From Nemopilema nomurai (taxonomy: Eukaryota > Cnidaria > Scyphozoa > Rhizostomeae > Rhizostomatidae), in assembly GCA_003864495.1 (NCBI GenBank), contig ML133475.1:62001-126000 (forward strand): a stretch of 64,000 nucleotides of DNA, given 5' to 3'. The position numbers and the translations under genes are program-made. The notes under the pieces were generated by a model. The model saw only the letters and a list, made by a program, of their open reading frames with translations, made no database searches and was not told where the DNA came from. Of this stretch, positions 46,501 to 59,000 are shown piece by piece (positions within the stretch are counted from its first letter, which is position 1; each line of letters begins with the position of its first letter).

Positions 46501-48515
46501 AAACCATTCGTTTGTTGTCAATGATCCAACAAATTGGTCAGAGACCAGTCATAGCTTTGCAGACAGACTTTTCTGTTTTCTTTTTGACAATCTAAAAGAC
46601 CTGTAGAAATTTGTTTTTATTTCAACTAGTTTCACAAGAACATGTACCTTCTATTTCCAGGTTAAGTTTATATGTTTGAGGCAGACAGTATCTAAACTAC
46701 TTTTTCGTTATAGATGCAAAATGAGTTAAAAACAGGGTATTTTAATCTATATCACAATATACATTGTTCCTTGCCCCACAGTAGATTGACTCCTAATAGC
46801 TGTCACAAACTGAAGATCAGAATATGCTTGAGCACATTGCAACCAAGAAGCAAGTGAAAAAACTATGAAAGCAAACATATAGAGCAAATGAGCAAAATTA
46901 TGAAGTGCAAGATTTGGCTCTTTGATTCTGTTATTTCTGTTAATGAGATTCTTCAAATTTATCCTACTGGAGCCAAACCAACATTTGTTAAAAGACAACA
47001 GGCAAACTATCTGGGGCACTTGGCATACTAGTCAAACAAATGTCTCGCAAAATAATTCATTCAATGACAAAAAAAATGAAATTGGACTACTTGTCAAGAT
47101 GAAAGGTGAAATGAAGAAATATGTTTTTTAAAAAAACAATATTTCAAAGGGTGCATCAAAACAGAAAAGACATGATCATCCATCTAATATAATCGCTGGC
47201 TGTCATCAAAAGGTGATTTAGACCAAAACAAACAAAGCTGGAATCTCCTGATAACAGAAAATGTGCCTGGATTTTCTGTAGGTGTCAATGATGAATGTAT
47301 TTGCGAATGGCAGACAGTTAAACACTAGCAACAAATTTAAAATCAACACTAAAATTAAAGTATCTTTGAATCAAATAATCTTTCAAAGCCTATAAAACTG
47401 TCACTTTTATACAAATCTAGTGTATAGATTATAGGGATGAGTGACATCTAATTTTCAGGAATTTGAATACTTTAACGTTATATGGTAAACCTGATCTGTC
47501 CTTATCTTCAGCAAATTATACCAACCATTTTTTAACAATCTCACTGGAAAGTCGGCTAGAATTTACCTCAAAGAGATAAAAAAGAGATAAAATATAGTCC
47601 TCAGTTTCTATATGTATAGTCAGAGATGCATCATATATTTGATAATAATTCCATATTAATTAAGGAGAATTACTTGTCTTTAATTGGGGGAGTAAAAAAC
47701 TTTAAGTTTAGCATTTCGGGTAGCTGTGTTATTAGCAATTGAATCTAGGCCTGTGAAGAAAACAAAGACATTTGCCTTAAATTTTGATAAGAAGCAAAAA
47801 GCTTACATTATCACATTTTGCCAAAGCATCCAATAAAAAACTCCAAAGTTAACACAAAATCTTGATATATCACACATGCCTAGCTTCTTTTCATCAACAG
47901 CCTTACTTGCAAAGCTGCCACCAAATGTTCAACTAAAGACCATTTATATGAAACTAGTTTATAGTAGTATGTATGTTCACACCCAAAACCTTCTCAACAT
48001 AAATATCATTGATAAAAATTTATAACTGTTCTTTTAAGCATTGTATCATTTTGAATTGACAAAAATGAACTTTGTTTCACTGGAGATTAATTTACACAAG
48101 CTTCCTTCTAAATCCCTTTTAAAACAAACAAAATGCCTAAGTAGCTAGCCAATCTGTTGAGTTGACAGTATAGGGTAAGTTAACAGTTTAAAAGTAGACA
48201 AACCATAATTTAGAGGCTGGTATTGATTCAAACTTACTATAAAATTAAATTTAATAAGAATTGAGCACTCTCATCCTTTACACTACATAACTTAAGATTT
48301 AGCAACAACGCATTCCTTTCTAAAAAAACTAAATCACACACCCACTTCTGTGACATGGTTGATAGGGAGTACCTAGAAACATTAAAACCACAAGATTTTT
48401 TTTCGTTTTTCGAAAAATTAATGGATGTATGATTTCTGTATGAGAAATTTCAACTGACTCACTTTAGGATGATGCCAAATTGCTAATGCCATACCCTACT
48501 GGTATAAATTGCTGA
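43540..48515. other. Gene-poor region
   Basis: No supported gene. It includes an 11-G run at 44706-44716 and a G/C-run patch at 46317-46349 (GGGGGCAGCTACCCCCTGCC). Open frames here are short and unrecognised. Confidence 0.4.
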
Positions 48516-48782
48516 ATGGGAATTTACAAAATTTCGGGAATTAATAATATCAATGCCATCGATAATGAACCTAAAATTGAAGCTTTTGATCTTAATTCAA
48601 GAAAGTTAAACTGTAAAATCAATATGTCGTTTGCAGTGCCGTCTCTATTTTCTCGCTCGCTTTATTCTACATTTTCAAATGTTATCGATTTTATGTTTCC
48701 GAGCCAGGAAATCGATTGGACACCGGCAATTTCAGAAAAATTCAACAACAACACTGCAGGCGTGTTTTCAAGAGATAATTAA
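48516..48782 (+). other. Unassigned 88-codon open frame with ATG
   Basis: A true ATG opens 88 codons ending in TAA, with no recognised domain (for example SFAVPSLFSRSLYSTFSNVI). It lies about 80 bases from the candidate small membrane-protein gene on the other strand. May be chance. Confidence 0.15.
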
Positions 48783-48864
48783 ATCATTGCCCGCAGACGA
48801 TAGTAATTTCTTCGTAATCATTTCAATGTCATTTAAGACCTCTCACGGCAAGTAACTAATCCAA

Positions 48865-49312
48865 TTATCCTAGGCACGTATTGCTAACCAAAAAGAAGGA
48901 AAATATGGAAGACATCCTCAACGCTATCATCATGCACACCAAGATGAGGATTTCAGTCAACATTCTCAACCAGGGCCTAAACTTTTTTAGTTGTAGAATC
49001 CATTAAAAATTTGTACGGGAATACATTGATACGAGAAAGATGAAGATAACTGATAACAAAAATAGGGGTGTAGCGTACAGCAATGATCACAAAAAGAAAT
49101 TGGGCAGAGTGACAACTCCTCGAAGGTTAGATCATACGAAACAATAACCAAGGCTACAAACAATAAAACAAAACAAAGGATTTCAGTCGCTTCCAACACA
49201 AGGACAGGCGATTATTTCAAAAGAAAAATTTTACTCACTCTACTTTACACTTTAGATCCCCTTGCTCGTTGCCAGCGTGGAAAAATTTGGCCGTTTTATC
49301 GCTGCAAGCCAT
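48865..49312 (-). CDS. Candidate two-exon gene for a small one-helix membrane protein
   Basis: Exon 1 (49239-49312) starts with ATG, reads MACSDKTAKFFHAGNEQGDL and ends at a strong donor (GTGAGT). Exon 2 (48865-48976) follows an acceptor (AAAAAGTTTAG), keeps frame across the junction, encodes a hydrophobic helix (MLTEILILVCMMIAL) and reaches a TAA. The spliced product is about 61 residues. No family recognised. The start lies about 3.8 kb from, and divergent to, CLEC16A. The structure is inferred only from splice signals. Confidence 0.25.
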
Positions 49313-49379
49313 AGAGACATTCTAGTTTGGCAATTCAAAAAACATTAATGTAAGAAACAAAGGTCATCCTGATGATTTT

Positions 49380-49545
49380 TGTGGCCGTCGCATTTCAGGG
49401 CAGTACGTTCCACCGCCTTTTCGAAATGCTTTGATTCTTGATCGAAGATGCGCGGGAAGTGGCGCTACGAAGGCGCCGTCAGTGAGCACGGCGGAAGAAC
49501 AAGGTGTTGGTGGGACAGGAAGGGTGCGTCTGGAGAGAACTGGGA
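49380..49545. promoter_or_regulatory. GC-richer patch upstream of the minus-strand candidate gene
   Basis: CpG density rises here (CGCGGGAAGTGGCGC, GAAGGCGCCGTC, GCACGGCGGAAG) compared with its AT-rich surroundings. It lies just 5' of the candidate minus-strand gene starting at 49312, so it could be its promoter. Tentative. Confidence 0.25.
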
Positions 49546-49963
49546 CAACTGGAACAATCTAGAGAAAATAATCAAACAAGCCCCTGGCAAAAGGGCTAGT
49601 CTAACATTAACTTCTTCTTAAAAGCCAAGCATGGAAAACGGACAGGTCAAAGTTTTGTTTGTATATGGATATCCTTGCGGATGCGAAACTCGGTAGGTAG
49701 GACGCACTATGCAAAAGTTGGAAGAAAGGACAGAACAATATGGTGTCACGAGCATGCAGAAAGAGAGCAGCCGCCTCAAAGTGGTACAACACGCAATGCT
49801 CAATTTAAGTGTGTTTCGGTTGCAGGGCAAATCTTTATAGGGATCCAGAATGCGGACAGAAAGAGTTTGTCTTTTTCTTTGGACTCTCCTTAGGAAAGGC
49901 ATGAAATGGAAATGCGCTCTTCTCAAAACCATTTTGTGTCTTTGGTCCTCAATTGGCTATTTA

Positions 49964-50096
49964 TTTGGTCAGCCTTTGTCATTTCCCGACTTTTGCAAAT
50001 TCTAAGGAGTTCTGGACGAAAAATTACTTCAGTATGCTAAAATCAAGTTTCCACTGTTTCTCGCAATTATGAAGTTTTTGCACCACAAAACAGAAG
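49964..50096 (+). repeat. 130-bp dispersed repeat, copy 2
   Basis: Matches the inverted copy at 60291-60416 over GACTTTTGCAAATTCTAAGG and AAAAATTACT, and the copy at 31869-31990 at its end (TCTCGCAATTATGAAGTTTT). The open frame seen in copies 1 and 3 is interrupted here by a stop. Confidence 0.65.
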
Positions 50097-51008
50097 TTAT
50101 TCTACCATAGAATATCATCTCGTCGATATTCATTGATTCTTAAAGCTTTTGGTTCAAACTAGTCATAAAAACCATTCCATATCTTTTATTTTGACGAACA
50201 CTCCAATTCATCATGTTTTCCACATCAATTGTGACTTCTGCAATACATCTAAAATGGATAAACATAAAAAATTCATTAGAGTAGCATTACTTCTCTTAAA
50301 CTTAGGTTTTCAAATGTTTAGCAGGTAATGAGCCTAAACCGGGTAAAATAATAAGACTTGCTTTCCTCTTGCAAAGATTTCCGAAATCTGTTTGTGGTGT
50401 ATATATTTCCTTGCATTTGCTAGAGGTAGGCTTCAAGTGACCCATCTGCGATAGGTGTAGACATTGAGATGTCGAAATGGTCGTTGGGCACATGGTAATC
50501 TGCCCAAGCTAGCCCACTACTTCGGAGCTCAAGTTTTTTAATGCCAATTTAGCACGTTTGCTTTGCAGAGACTTGGCAGGAATTATCACAGTTATTGAAC
50601 AGCGATAAGAACTCTTTTGTTTAACGAAGTTTGACTTTGTGCTTTAGGACTAGTAATCTTTTTCCTTTTTTTCACCTGTCGATTCTCCTTCTTTAACAAA
50701 GAATGTGTAGTTGACCATGTTTACGACCATGTGCAAAGTTTAAGGTGAAAAGATTCTTGATTGTTGGGGACATTTCCAAAAGAAGACAGGCCACTTAAAA
50801 TTTAAGTACGCACTGAACTCCAGTGACGAAGCCAGAGGGGACATGCCCCCCCCCCCCACAATCTGGCAAAGAGTACAAAAATGCAACTGTGTGACCCAAA
50901 AAACTCCCTGAACAAATAGTAGAAGTGATCATGTGCTTTCCCCTCACCACTTTTAGATGCTTTCTTCATCCCTGTAGTTGAAGTCAATCGAAAGTTTGTA
51001 ATTCTGAC

Positions 51009-51309
51009 CATAGGCGCCGACTACGTGGGGGCTTGGGGGCTCGAGCCCCCCCCCCTGGGAATTGCTATGGGGGGCTCAGCCCCCCTGGGAATTTCGCTTG
51101 AAATCAATCAAAGAATTGAACTGATGATACTGTAGACCATGATGTTATATCTGCTTTATTAAAATGTTTTGTTTTGTTATTATACATACTACATGTGTTG
51201 TATTACTTATTAAAGCGACAGGTAATTTATCTACCTTTCAACTTTTTTTAATTTTTTTTAAATTTAAATTTTGAGCCCCCTCTGGGAAAAATAAAAGTCG
51301 GCGCCTATG
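51009..51309. mobile_element. Short non-autonomous DNA transposon (MITE) with 14-bp perfect terminal inverted repeats
   Basis: CATAGGCGCCGACT at 51009-51022 is matched by its exact reverse complement AGTCGGCGCCTATG at 51296-51309, 301 bases in all. If the TA next to GGCGCC is a target duplication, the ends would fit Tc1/mariner, but other families are possible. Just inside the left end are G and C runs able to fold (GGGGGCTCGAGCCCCC); the right end has GAGCCCCCTCTGGG. No coding capacity. Confidence 0.75.
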
Positions 51310-53088
51310 TTTCTGACACAAGTAAACGTGCTACTCATGGGTATTGAAGCTTCAAAAACCCGTCTCAAACCTTAAAATCATGAAAATTACAGAAAGCCTT
51401 TTTCAATGCATTACCGTGTTGATCAGGTATTTCCCGAAGCAAGTCAATGGTTTCCTGATGGTAAGATTACATGTCGATAATGACTTTTGGATTGTGGCAA
51501 GGCGGATAAGCATCAACGGAAAGGTTGGTAATTCTATTAAGCTCTCAAAATGAAAGCTGAAATTGAAATGCAGAGAGAAAAGTGACTTCTGTCTAAGAGC
51601 AGAGAAAATTCTGCGTTTACTTCGAAGAATGAACTTTAAGTTTTTAGCTCTAAGGATAATCTTTCATAGGCGTGCTGTATACAGAACATCCCTATGTTTG
51701 ATAATTTTTGCATTGCTGTTGTTATAATTTGGAAATCATTCTTCCAGGCCTAATAAAATTACGGAGCGCACGTTTAACCTATATTTCAGTATCCTCTTTA
51801 GTTCCCCCTTGTATTTAAATACCCCCTTTCTGTTGATGTCTCTCTTTAAAAATTAAACACCAGTCACCCTTGTCCTAAAAATAGGTAGTATATTACGCAA
51901 GACTGCTAGTAATTGATCATATGATCCTTTTTTCCTGTAGGGTCATTAATGCGAACCATTTCTCATGGACAGCAGTATTGGAGTGTTCACAATCCAATTC
52001 AAAAAACCAAGAAATATCTCCCTTCTTTGATATAAGAGCTAAGATTGTAAACTTAAGAAATTTACTATGAAACAGCGATATCTGAAAACTCTCGTTGGTA
52101 TGACGGTCGAATGAGTTATTTTAAAGGCCGCTGATCGAAAGACGTGGGCCCAAACTCTGCTTGTCGTAAAAGCTAGGTCAAGATTGCGAAAATCTATGCG
52201 TCAAATTTATGCTAGAAAAATAATCGAGTTGGAATAAGTTCTCTAAAAAGGGACTTTCTAATTAGATAGTTGAAACAGTGACGTCAAAATTTCACGACTC
52301 ATTGTGTACTACGAAATTTTGCTAGTCGTTAAATTCCACATTAAATTCCAGCACAGTTACACTACCCAATACAGTTGTGTCTTAATTGTGAAACTCAGAT
52401 ATAATGTTGGTTGAAGCGGCGGTAGAGATACAACTGATAAGCCAAAATCATAATCCATGTAATTGTGTAGAATGTCTCTAGAATGCACGTTTAAATTCAG
52501 CTAGTCTGAAGAGAAAAGTCAAATTGTGGCAATCTACTTCGAAACTATGATAGTTAAAGCAGATAAGTAATGATTGCGCTTGTTAAAGTATAAAATGTTT
52601 GAATTAAAAATGTCAGGCGAAATGTCTTTGTCTAGTCAGCTACGCGTTGAATGTAACTCAGGAGTCGAAAACTGGTGATGATTTTCTGGCCTCGCTTTCC
52701 TTGTTGCCTCGTTGGCAAGTTCAGTTATTGGACACAAATGGCAGAAAGTTGATTTCAGGGGAAGGATTCTATGATATAGATCAAGCATTGATTATGGATT
52801 ATTTTGCTTGTAAAATGGACTGGAAAACAATTTAGTTTGTACTTAAATAGTCGAATTACGTGAGAACAGTGAAGTCAATAAGGTTCAAAGGATCTATCTG
52901 GGCCTATTGCCCAAAGCCACTGGTTAAAGTTAAGCTTCAAATACGAAATGGAATTTGACTCCATCCTGCAAAGTTCGTGATGTGTATACGAAAATGACGA
53001 AGTTAGCTGTTAATCGGTTGTTTCAAGCAGCCAATATTGAATAGCTAGAAGACTCAAAAACTAAAACGGGATATCAAGAGTGACAAAA
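51310..53088. other. Intergenic region upstream of CLEC16A
   Basis: No supported gene; presumably holds the CLEC16A promoter. No TATA box or CpG island stands out. Confidence 0.4.
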
Positions 53089-56000
53089 ATGTTTCAACGA
53101 TCAAGAAATTGGGTTGCGGAAACTGTGTGGAAGCCTAAAAGTACACATTCTCTGGAAAAATTGAAGTTAGTTGTTCATCAATAAACTGTTTTTACGATTC
53201 TGTCAATTGAAACATTTAGAGTGTTTATGTTTTTGTTTGTTCCCTTCCATCTAAAATTTTAATATGCCACCAGTTAATTGGCTATAGCCTACCTTATAAC
53301 AAATTTTCTATGAATCTTTTAAAGATAGCCGATCTGTAATTGAAAACAACCTGCATGGTAAAATAATTTCTTGATTGATATTGTTCATTTGTTGTCTGAG
53401 TCTCAGACTCTGAGTGTACAGGCCATTCTTGGCTATGCTGAAGGGCATTATGCTGTCCTGCCCTTAATGTTATTTTGTTATCTAATGTTTTGCACCTCTC
53501 GGAAAGCTTTTGACACTGAACAATTTTAGAATCAGTTAAACAGAATGTGTAATAGTTAACCTGTCCAAACAAAATATGTCTGGTGCACCCATAATATTGA
53601 TACCAAATACCAGGAGTTATACAAAGTATCCTGTTTTTTGGTTTTTCAGAGCAGCATAAAATGCTGGATTTTCATGCATTAGCTACATATTGTTGTTTAT
53701 TTATAGGTATCTACATTTTGTGCTTACAAAAAATAGTACAATAACAGACAACAATAAGAGCTTGTTGGTGGAGACATTGAGGTCAATTGCAGAAATTTTG
53801 ATATGGGGTGATCAGAATGACTCTTCAGTGTTTGAGTAAGCCCCTTTATTTCTTCATTTCCATGTAGCAGTAGCAGCTCTTTTATGAAAGTTAAGGATTT
53901 TATGTTAGCAATTTACCTGAGAAAATCAACTAAACCTTAACTGTTAATGTTTTCTGGATAAGACCATTCCTGATGAGTTCCCTTTTATCAGGTTGTCAAA
54001 TAAAAATTCTGGCTCTGTCCCAAACTTGAGGTCAAGTTATCCCAAATTGATCCCAAGTAGCCACACATTTTGTATATGACTGAATGGTTCCCTTTTTGAA
54101 ATGGGTAAAACCTTGTTACTAAAAATATTGGGCCTAAGGTATTGCATAACTGGGTTCTTATGTTTATTATAGTGGAATTATGCCCATATCTGAGGGTATG
54201 ACCAGCATTGTTTTTCTCTATTATTGGCTTTACCCTCCTTAATCTTCTTCCCATCTGGTATGACCCTGTCTAATGGATTTGGATTAAATATGCCAGTTTC
54301 ACCATGTAAACTGTTCCTTCTTTGGAAAATTACCACCAATTGCTAGAATCTCTTAGCCATTATCTACCAACCTTTTGTTGGCATTGGTCCTTTCAACTAT
54401 ATATGATTTATTACTTAGTACTTTTTAATTATACAGTATGTGAGATTTTATAATGAACACTAGAGTGATAGGTAACTTAATGATTTTGAAATCGTTACTC
54501 TTTTTTAGCTTTTTCCTTGAGAAAAACATGCTGCTGTTTTTCTTGAAAATAATGACCCAAGACACAGGAACATATGTGACATTACAATTGCTGCAGACGC
54601 TGAATATCCTTTTTGAGAATATAAGACACGAAACATCTTTATGTGAGTTTATTAGCTAAATTTGTTAACATCAGCAATCTATTTTTGCCTACTGCTGGAA
54701 TCTGACAATCTTATACCCGTCTCGTCACACTAATAACCTGAACAAAGTGTTCAAAACAAGAAACAAATTTGTACTGTTTTTGTGTTGATAAAGATTTTCA
54801 CAAATACATATCTTGGGAATATTTCTTTGACTGAAAAATATAAATAATCTAGTAATCATAGGGGAAAGTTTAATTGTTTTTTCAGCATGCATTCTCTTGA
54901 AAAGGTCCTTCATCTGTTTTTTTCTAGACTTTTTGCTATCAAACAACCATGTGAACTCAATCATTGTACATAAATTCGACTTCTCAAACGAAGAGGTAAT
55001 AAAATAATTCCATCATTCTTTTTCTAAATTGATATCATTAACACAATGCAATAAAAATTATTTTTTTTACTGTTGAAAAATATGTGAAGTCAAACAATGT
55101 AAAATATGTGTACTTTTTCTCAGTTCATATCAGTCTAATTCAGATTACAACAAAAATGGTTAAAATTCCAATTCTTGATTATTCAGTTCTTTTAGGCAGG
55201 GGACTCAGTTAGCTAGTGTCCTTTCTATTATATTTGCAGGTTTTGGCTTACTATATATCGTTTTTGAAGACATTGTCATTGAAGCTGAATCAACACACAG
55301 TCAATTTTTATTTTAATGAGGTTTGTTTATATCCTGGATTGATTTTTGGTTTGTTTTTTAACATTACTGACACTCAAGAAACCCATTACATTTTTAATAT
55401 TTGGGTTGGAGTTTATAATTAATTTGTTGATCATTTGTGGTCAATGCTATACCACTTCAACTCTACTACTAACCCTTAATTTGATTTAATTCACCATTGT
55501 ATATGCATTTTCTAGATTTTCTTATAAATTGGTTGTCATGTAATTTCTAGAAATATGTCATGAAATTGCAGATCAGCAAATGCAATTCTCAACACTTATA
55601 CTGTCATCAGGATGAAAATGACAATTATTCAATAAAAAATAGGAAATAATAGCATTACTGTTGAGGCTCTAAATTCAGTTCTTACTGGTGGTTTTAAAGT
55701 GTACTTCATTCAGTAATTAAGTAAATTGTCCCCTACTCTAACCTTACTTTCCCGATAATCAACTTTGTCAATTAATTTAATTAGTTGCCACCTGTTTTCT
55801 CACCACCTGGCATTGAATGCCAGTCATTGTCATGCCTTAGTTGTCCAGGTTTTTGCTTTTCAAATAGAAAAGGGACTGTAGCCACTTTGTAATGTGATAA
55901 GCCTTTGATATACTATCTATTCAATACCATCACCTATATCTCAGGTATCTACCAACAGAAACAATAGCAATGCATATTTAATCTCCATATGCATATGAAG

Positions 56001-59000
56001 TCTTTCGATTTTAAAAAGTGCTCTTCATTTCTTGGTTTAATCTTTATTTACTCATATTCAATGAAAATTATTTAATTAGAAATAGATTAATTATTTACAA
56101 CAGCTTTAGATTCTACTTTACAATAAAAACTGATGTGCTTGCATTTTAGCGGAAAAACGATTTTCCACTCTATACAGAAGGCATAAAGTTCTTCAACCAC
56201 TCTGAAAGCATGGTTAGGATTGCTGTTAGAACCCTAACTCTCAATATCTACAAAGGTACAGTGTTTGGTTCCAATTATTTATTGCTTAGATGATGCTCTT
56301 TTCCTGATTTTTATACACTGATAAGCTTCAAGTGCGTGTTTGGATTGTGTCTCAGAATAGCTGGTATCTTTCTTTTGAGCCAACGAATACCTGAGCTAAT
56401 GCTACCTCTATAAACAGAAACTAAAAACAGAATCAGGTGTTCTAGGCAAAGCTTCTCCTCTAAATCTAAACCAAGATTTTAGCCAACTGCCTTATTGATA
56501 AGGGTGCATTTTTCATTTCAGTGGGTCATGAAGGAATGCTTAATTTCATATGTGACAAAACGGCGGATCCATACTTTTCTAACCTGGTATGGTTTATTGG
56601 GAAGCATGCGATCGAGCTGGATGATTGTGTCATAAAGGAGTCAGAGTGAGATTCTTTTGCTTTTTCACCTCATCGCGAGAAATCACCACTAAACTTTGTT
56701 TGATCCAGTGCAGTTCATTACTGAATTTTTGTAGTTACTGCTAGTTGTGACTGCTGGAAAATTTAAATCATAATTCGTTGTATTCGCTTCTATATAGCAT
56801 CTCACGGTAGTTTTTTAGGACACTGAGAAGCTTAAGCTTATTAAACAGTGTCCTGGTCGTTCCTCTCTATTTGACCACACCTCGTGGTTTCTTATGCCTG
56901 GAAATACAGAGAGTTGGCGACTCTCCTCACCCTGTGTGCAAGTTTGGTCGTGCCAGGGACTCGAACCACGGATTCTTGAGTCTGTAGTCAACGTCTCTAA
57001 CCAGTGAGCCCCCCTCGCACAATCAATCCTGAATTCTCATGCTACGTTTCCGATCTGTGCATTGTATTTGATCTGTAAACTGAAAGTGGCTTGTTCATTC
57101 CACCTTTTAGTCACCTCAAGTGCGAAACGCTGAAAATGCATGTGGCAGACCATTTAGACAACTTGCACTACCTTCACGACATCCTGTGTCTGGGAATCGA
57201 CAGACTGAATGTCATACTTACAGATCATCTGCTGAATCGACTTCTTATTCCACTTTACGTCTACTCACTTCCGTCAGAAGCTGATCTAGAGCCAGAGGTA
57301 ACGAGGACGTATTTTTTCCTGTCTAGCAATACCTTATCCGTCGTGGAAATTCGTTTGATTTCGTACGCAATTTGCTTATTGATTTAATGTAATTCGTCTT
57401 TAAGGAAAGGCACAACAGGGTCCGAATAAGCAGACTGGTCTCTCTGTTCTTACTTGCTCAGGTATAGAATCACTTTTTTCGTCATTAATCTTACTTTCGT
57501 AATAACCTTATAATATAGTTTGGTATAGTTGTGATATTATTTATATAATGCAATACAATGTGATGTAATGAACATTTGATATAAAAGCAAAATGTTTTCA
57601 GAATATTCTTATATTATTATTTTTATTATTATTATTATTATTATTGTTGTTTTTGTAGCTTTAATTGAATTGAAAATGAAAAGTTTCCATTATTATGATT
57701 ATTAGTATAATCATGGACGTAATGATGTTTTATTACATATATTGTAGATAGTCGAACTTTTTATCTTCCGTGATTGTTGAAGAGGTACTTTTAGTTATTT
57801 TCAAAACTAAATTTTTTTCACTTCCCCAGCACTTACTTATAATGAACCACGGTCCGCTGGTGTCAAACCTTGTCGATGTAATTCTACACGATGAAGATGA
57901 AGCGCAAATAAAGCAGAGCTCTGGTTTCCATTCGCCGGCCATCAGGCAAAAGGTTTGTGTCCGATTGCATTATGTTTATTAACTGTTTTGAAAACTGTAC
58001 TCTCAACGACTCTCTTATATCTCATTTAAGAATTTACTTTGCTCATTTTGTCATTTACATCTTTTAGAAAGTTCAATTATTAAAAATTTCCTTTAGCATG
58101 CAATCACCTATAGAAGAGAAGAAGTTAGTTGCAATATTGCTTCTAAAGTAAAGTTTTTGTAAATAAGAGTGAATTTTGAATACAATCTTCGAAATAGAGT
58201 TCCCTTCTAATGTAATTGTAACAATTTTTGATGCCTCGAACGTAAAAACATGAAAATTTGGCTGCCTTTAATACAGTTGAAGAATAAGAAGTTTCTAATT
58301 GATTAGATGTTTGGTTTTTTCCTTTGCAGGTTTCACATACTCCAAGGGCCAGTCCAGGTGTCCGGGCGTTTATTCCGCCTCCAGATAGTCTAGAATCACA
58401 GCTAGAGGCATCTGGAATCATAAAGGACAATTACAATTTGATGCAAAAGTTGCAGTATTTATCAAAAGACCGAAAGAAAAAGGCCTCCACTTTTTACGTA
58501 ACAGGTACTTTTTTTGTTCTCTATCCCAAAACATTATTGTAATTTGGCTTGCAGTAATCTCTCTGATTTGAAAATTCTTGTCTTCCTCTAATTTTAGTTT
58601 TTTATTTGAATTCCAGATGGAGATTTGAAGCGTCTGGAAGAAAGTGATAAAAGAAAATCAGGTGTGTGGTCATTGTAGATAATCATATGAGCGGTATTTT
58701 AGATTTAGTGACGTAGGAGGCATCTTTAAAGCTTTAAAGTAGGGGAGGGGGGGGGGGGGGTCAGGTTGTTGGAATAAGAGTCGAGGATTGCCTGTTTAAA
58801 AGGCACTTCCTCAAAGCTTCCCAACTTAAGAAAAAGAGCGACCCAGGAGAGGTTGCAAATGAATAAGATGATATTAATCGACGAAAATTCGTAAATGAAC
58901 GATTGAAATTACCTGGTCACCAGTTACGCTGAGATTCTGACCATTGAGATCTTAGTAAAGTTTTGGATTTGTTTTTGATGAAAGCGAAAAACCTTGTTTC

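Noticed and set aside
52647..52835. 62-codon open frame upstream of CLEC16A considered as its first exon
   Set aside because: The real first exon is at 53089-53165, which matches the family N-terminus and joins exon 2 in frame.
56941..57020. Possible tRNA gene (A- and B-box on the minus strand)
   Set aside because: The cloverleaf is imperfect and the sequence continues into a SINE body with an A-tail.
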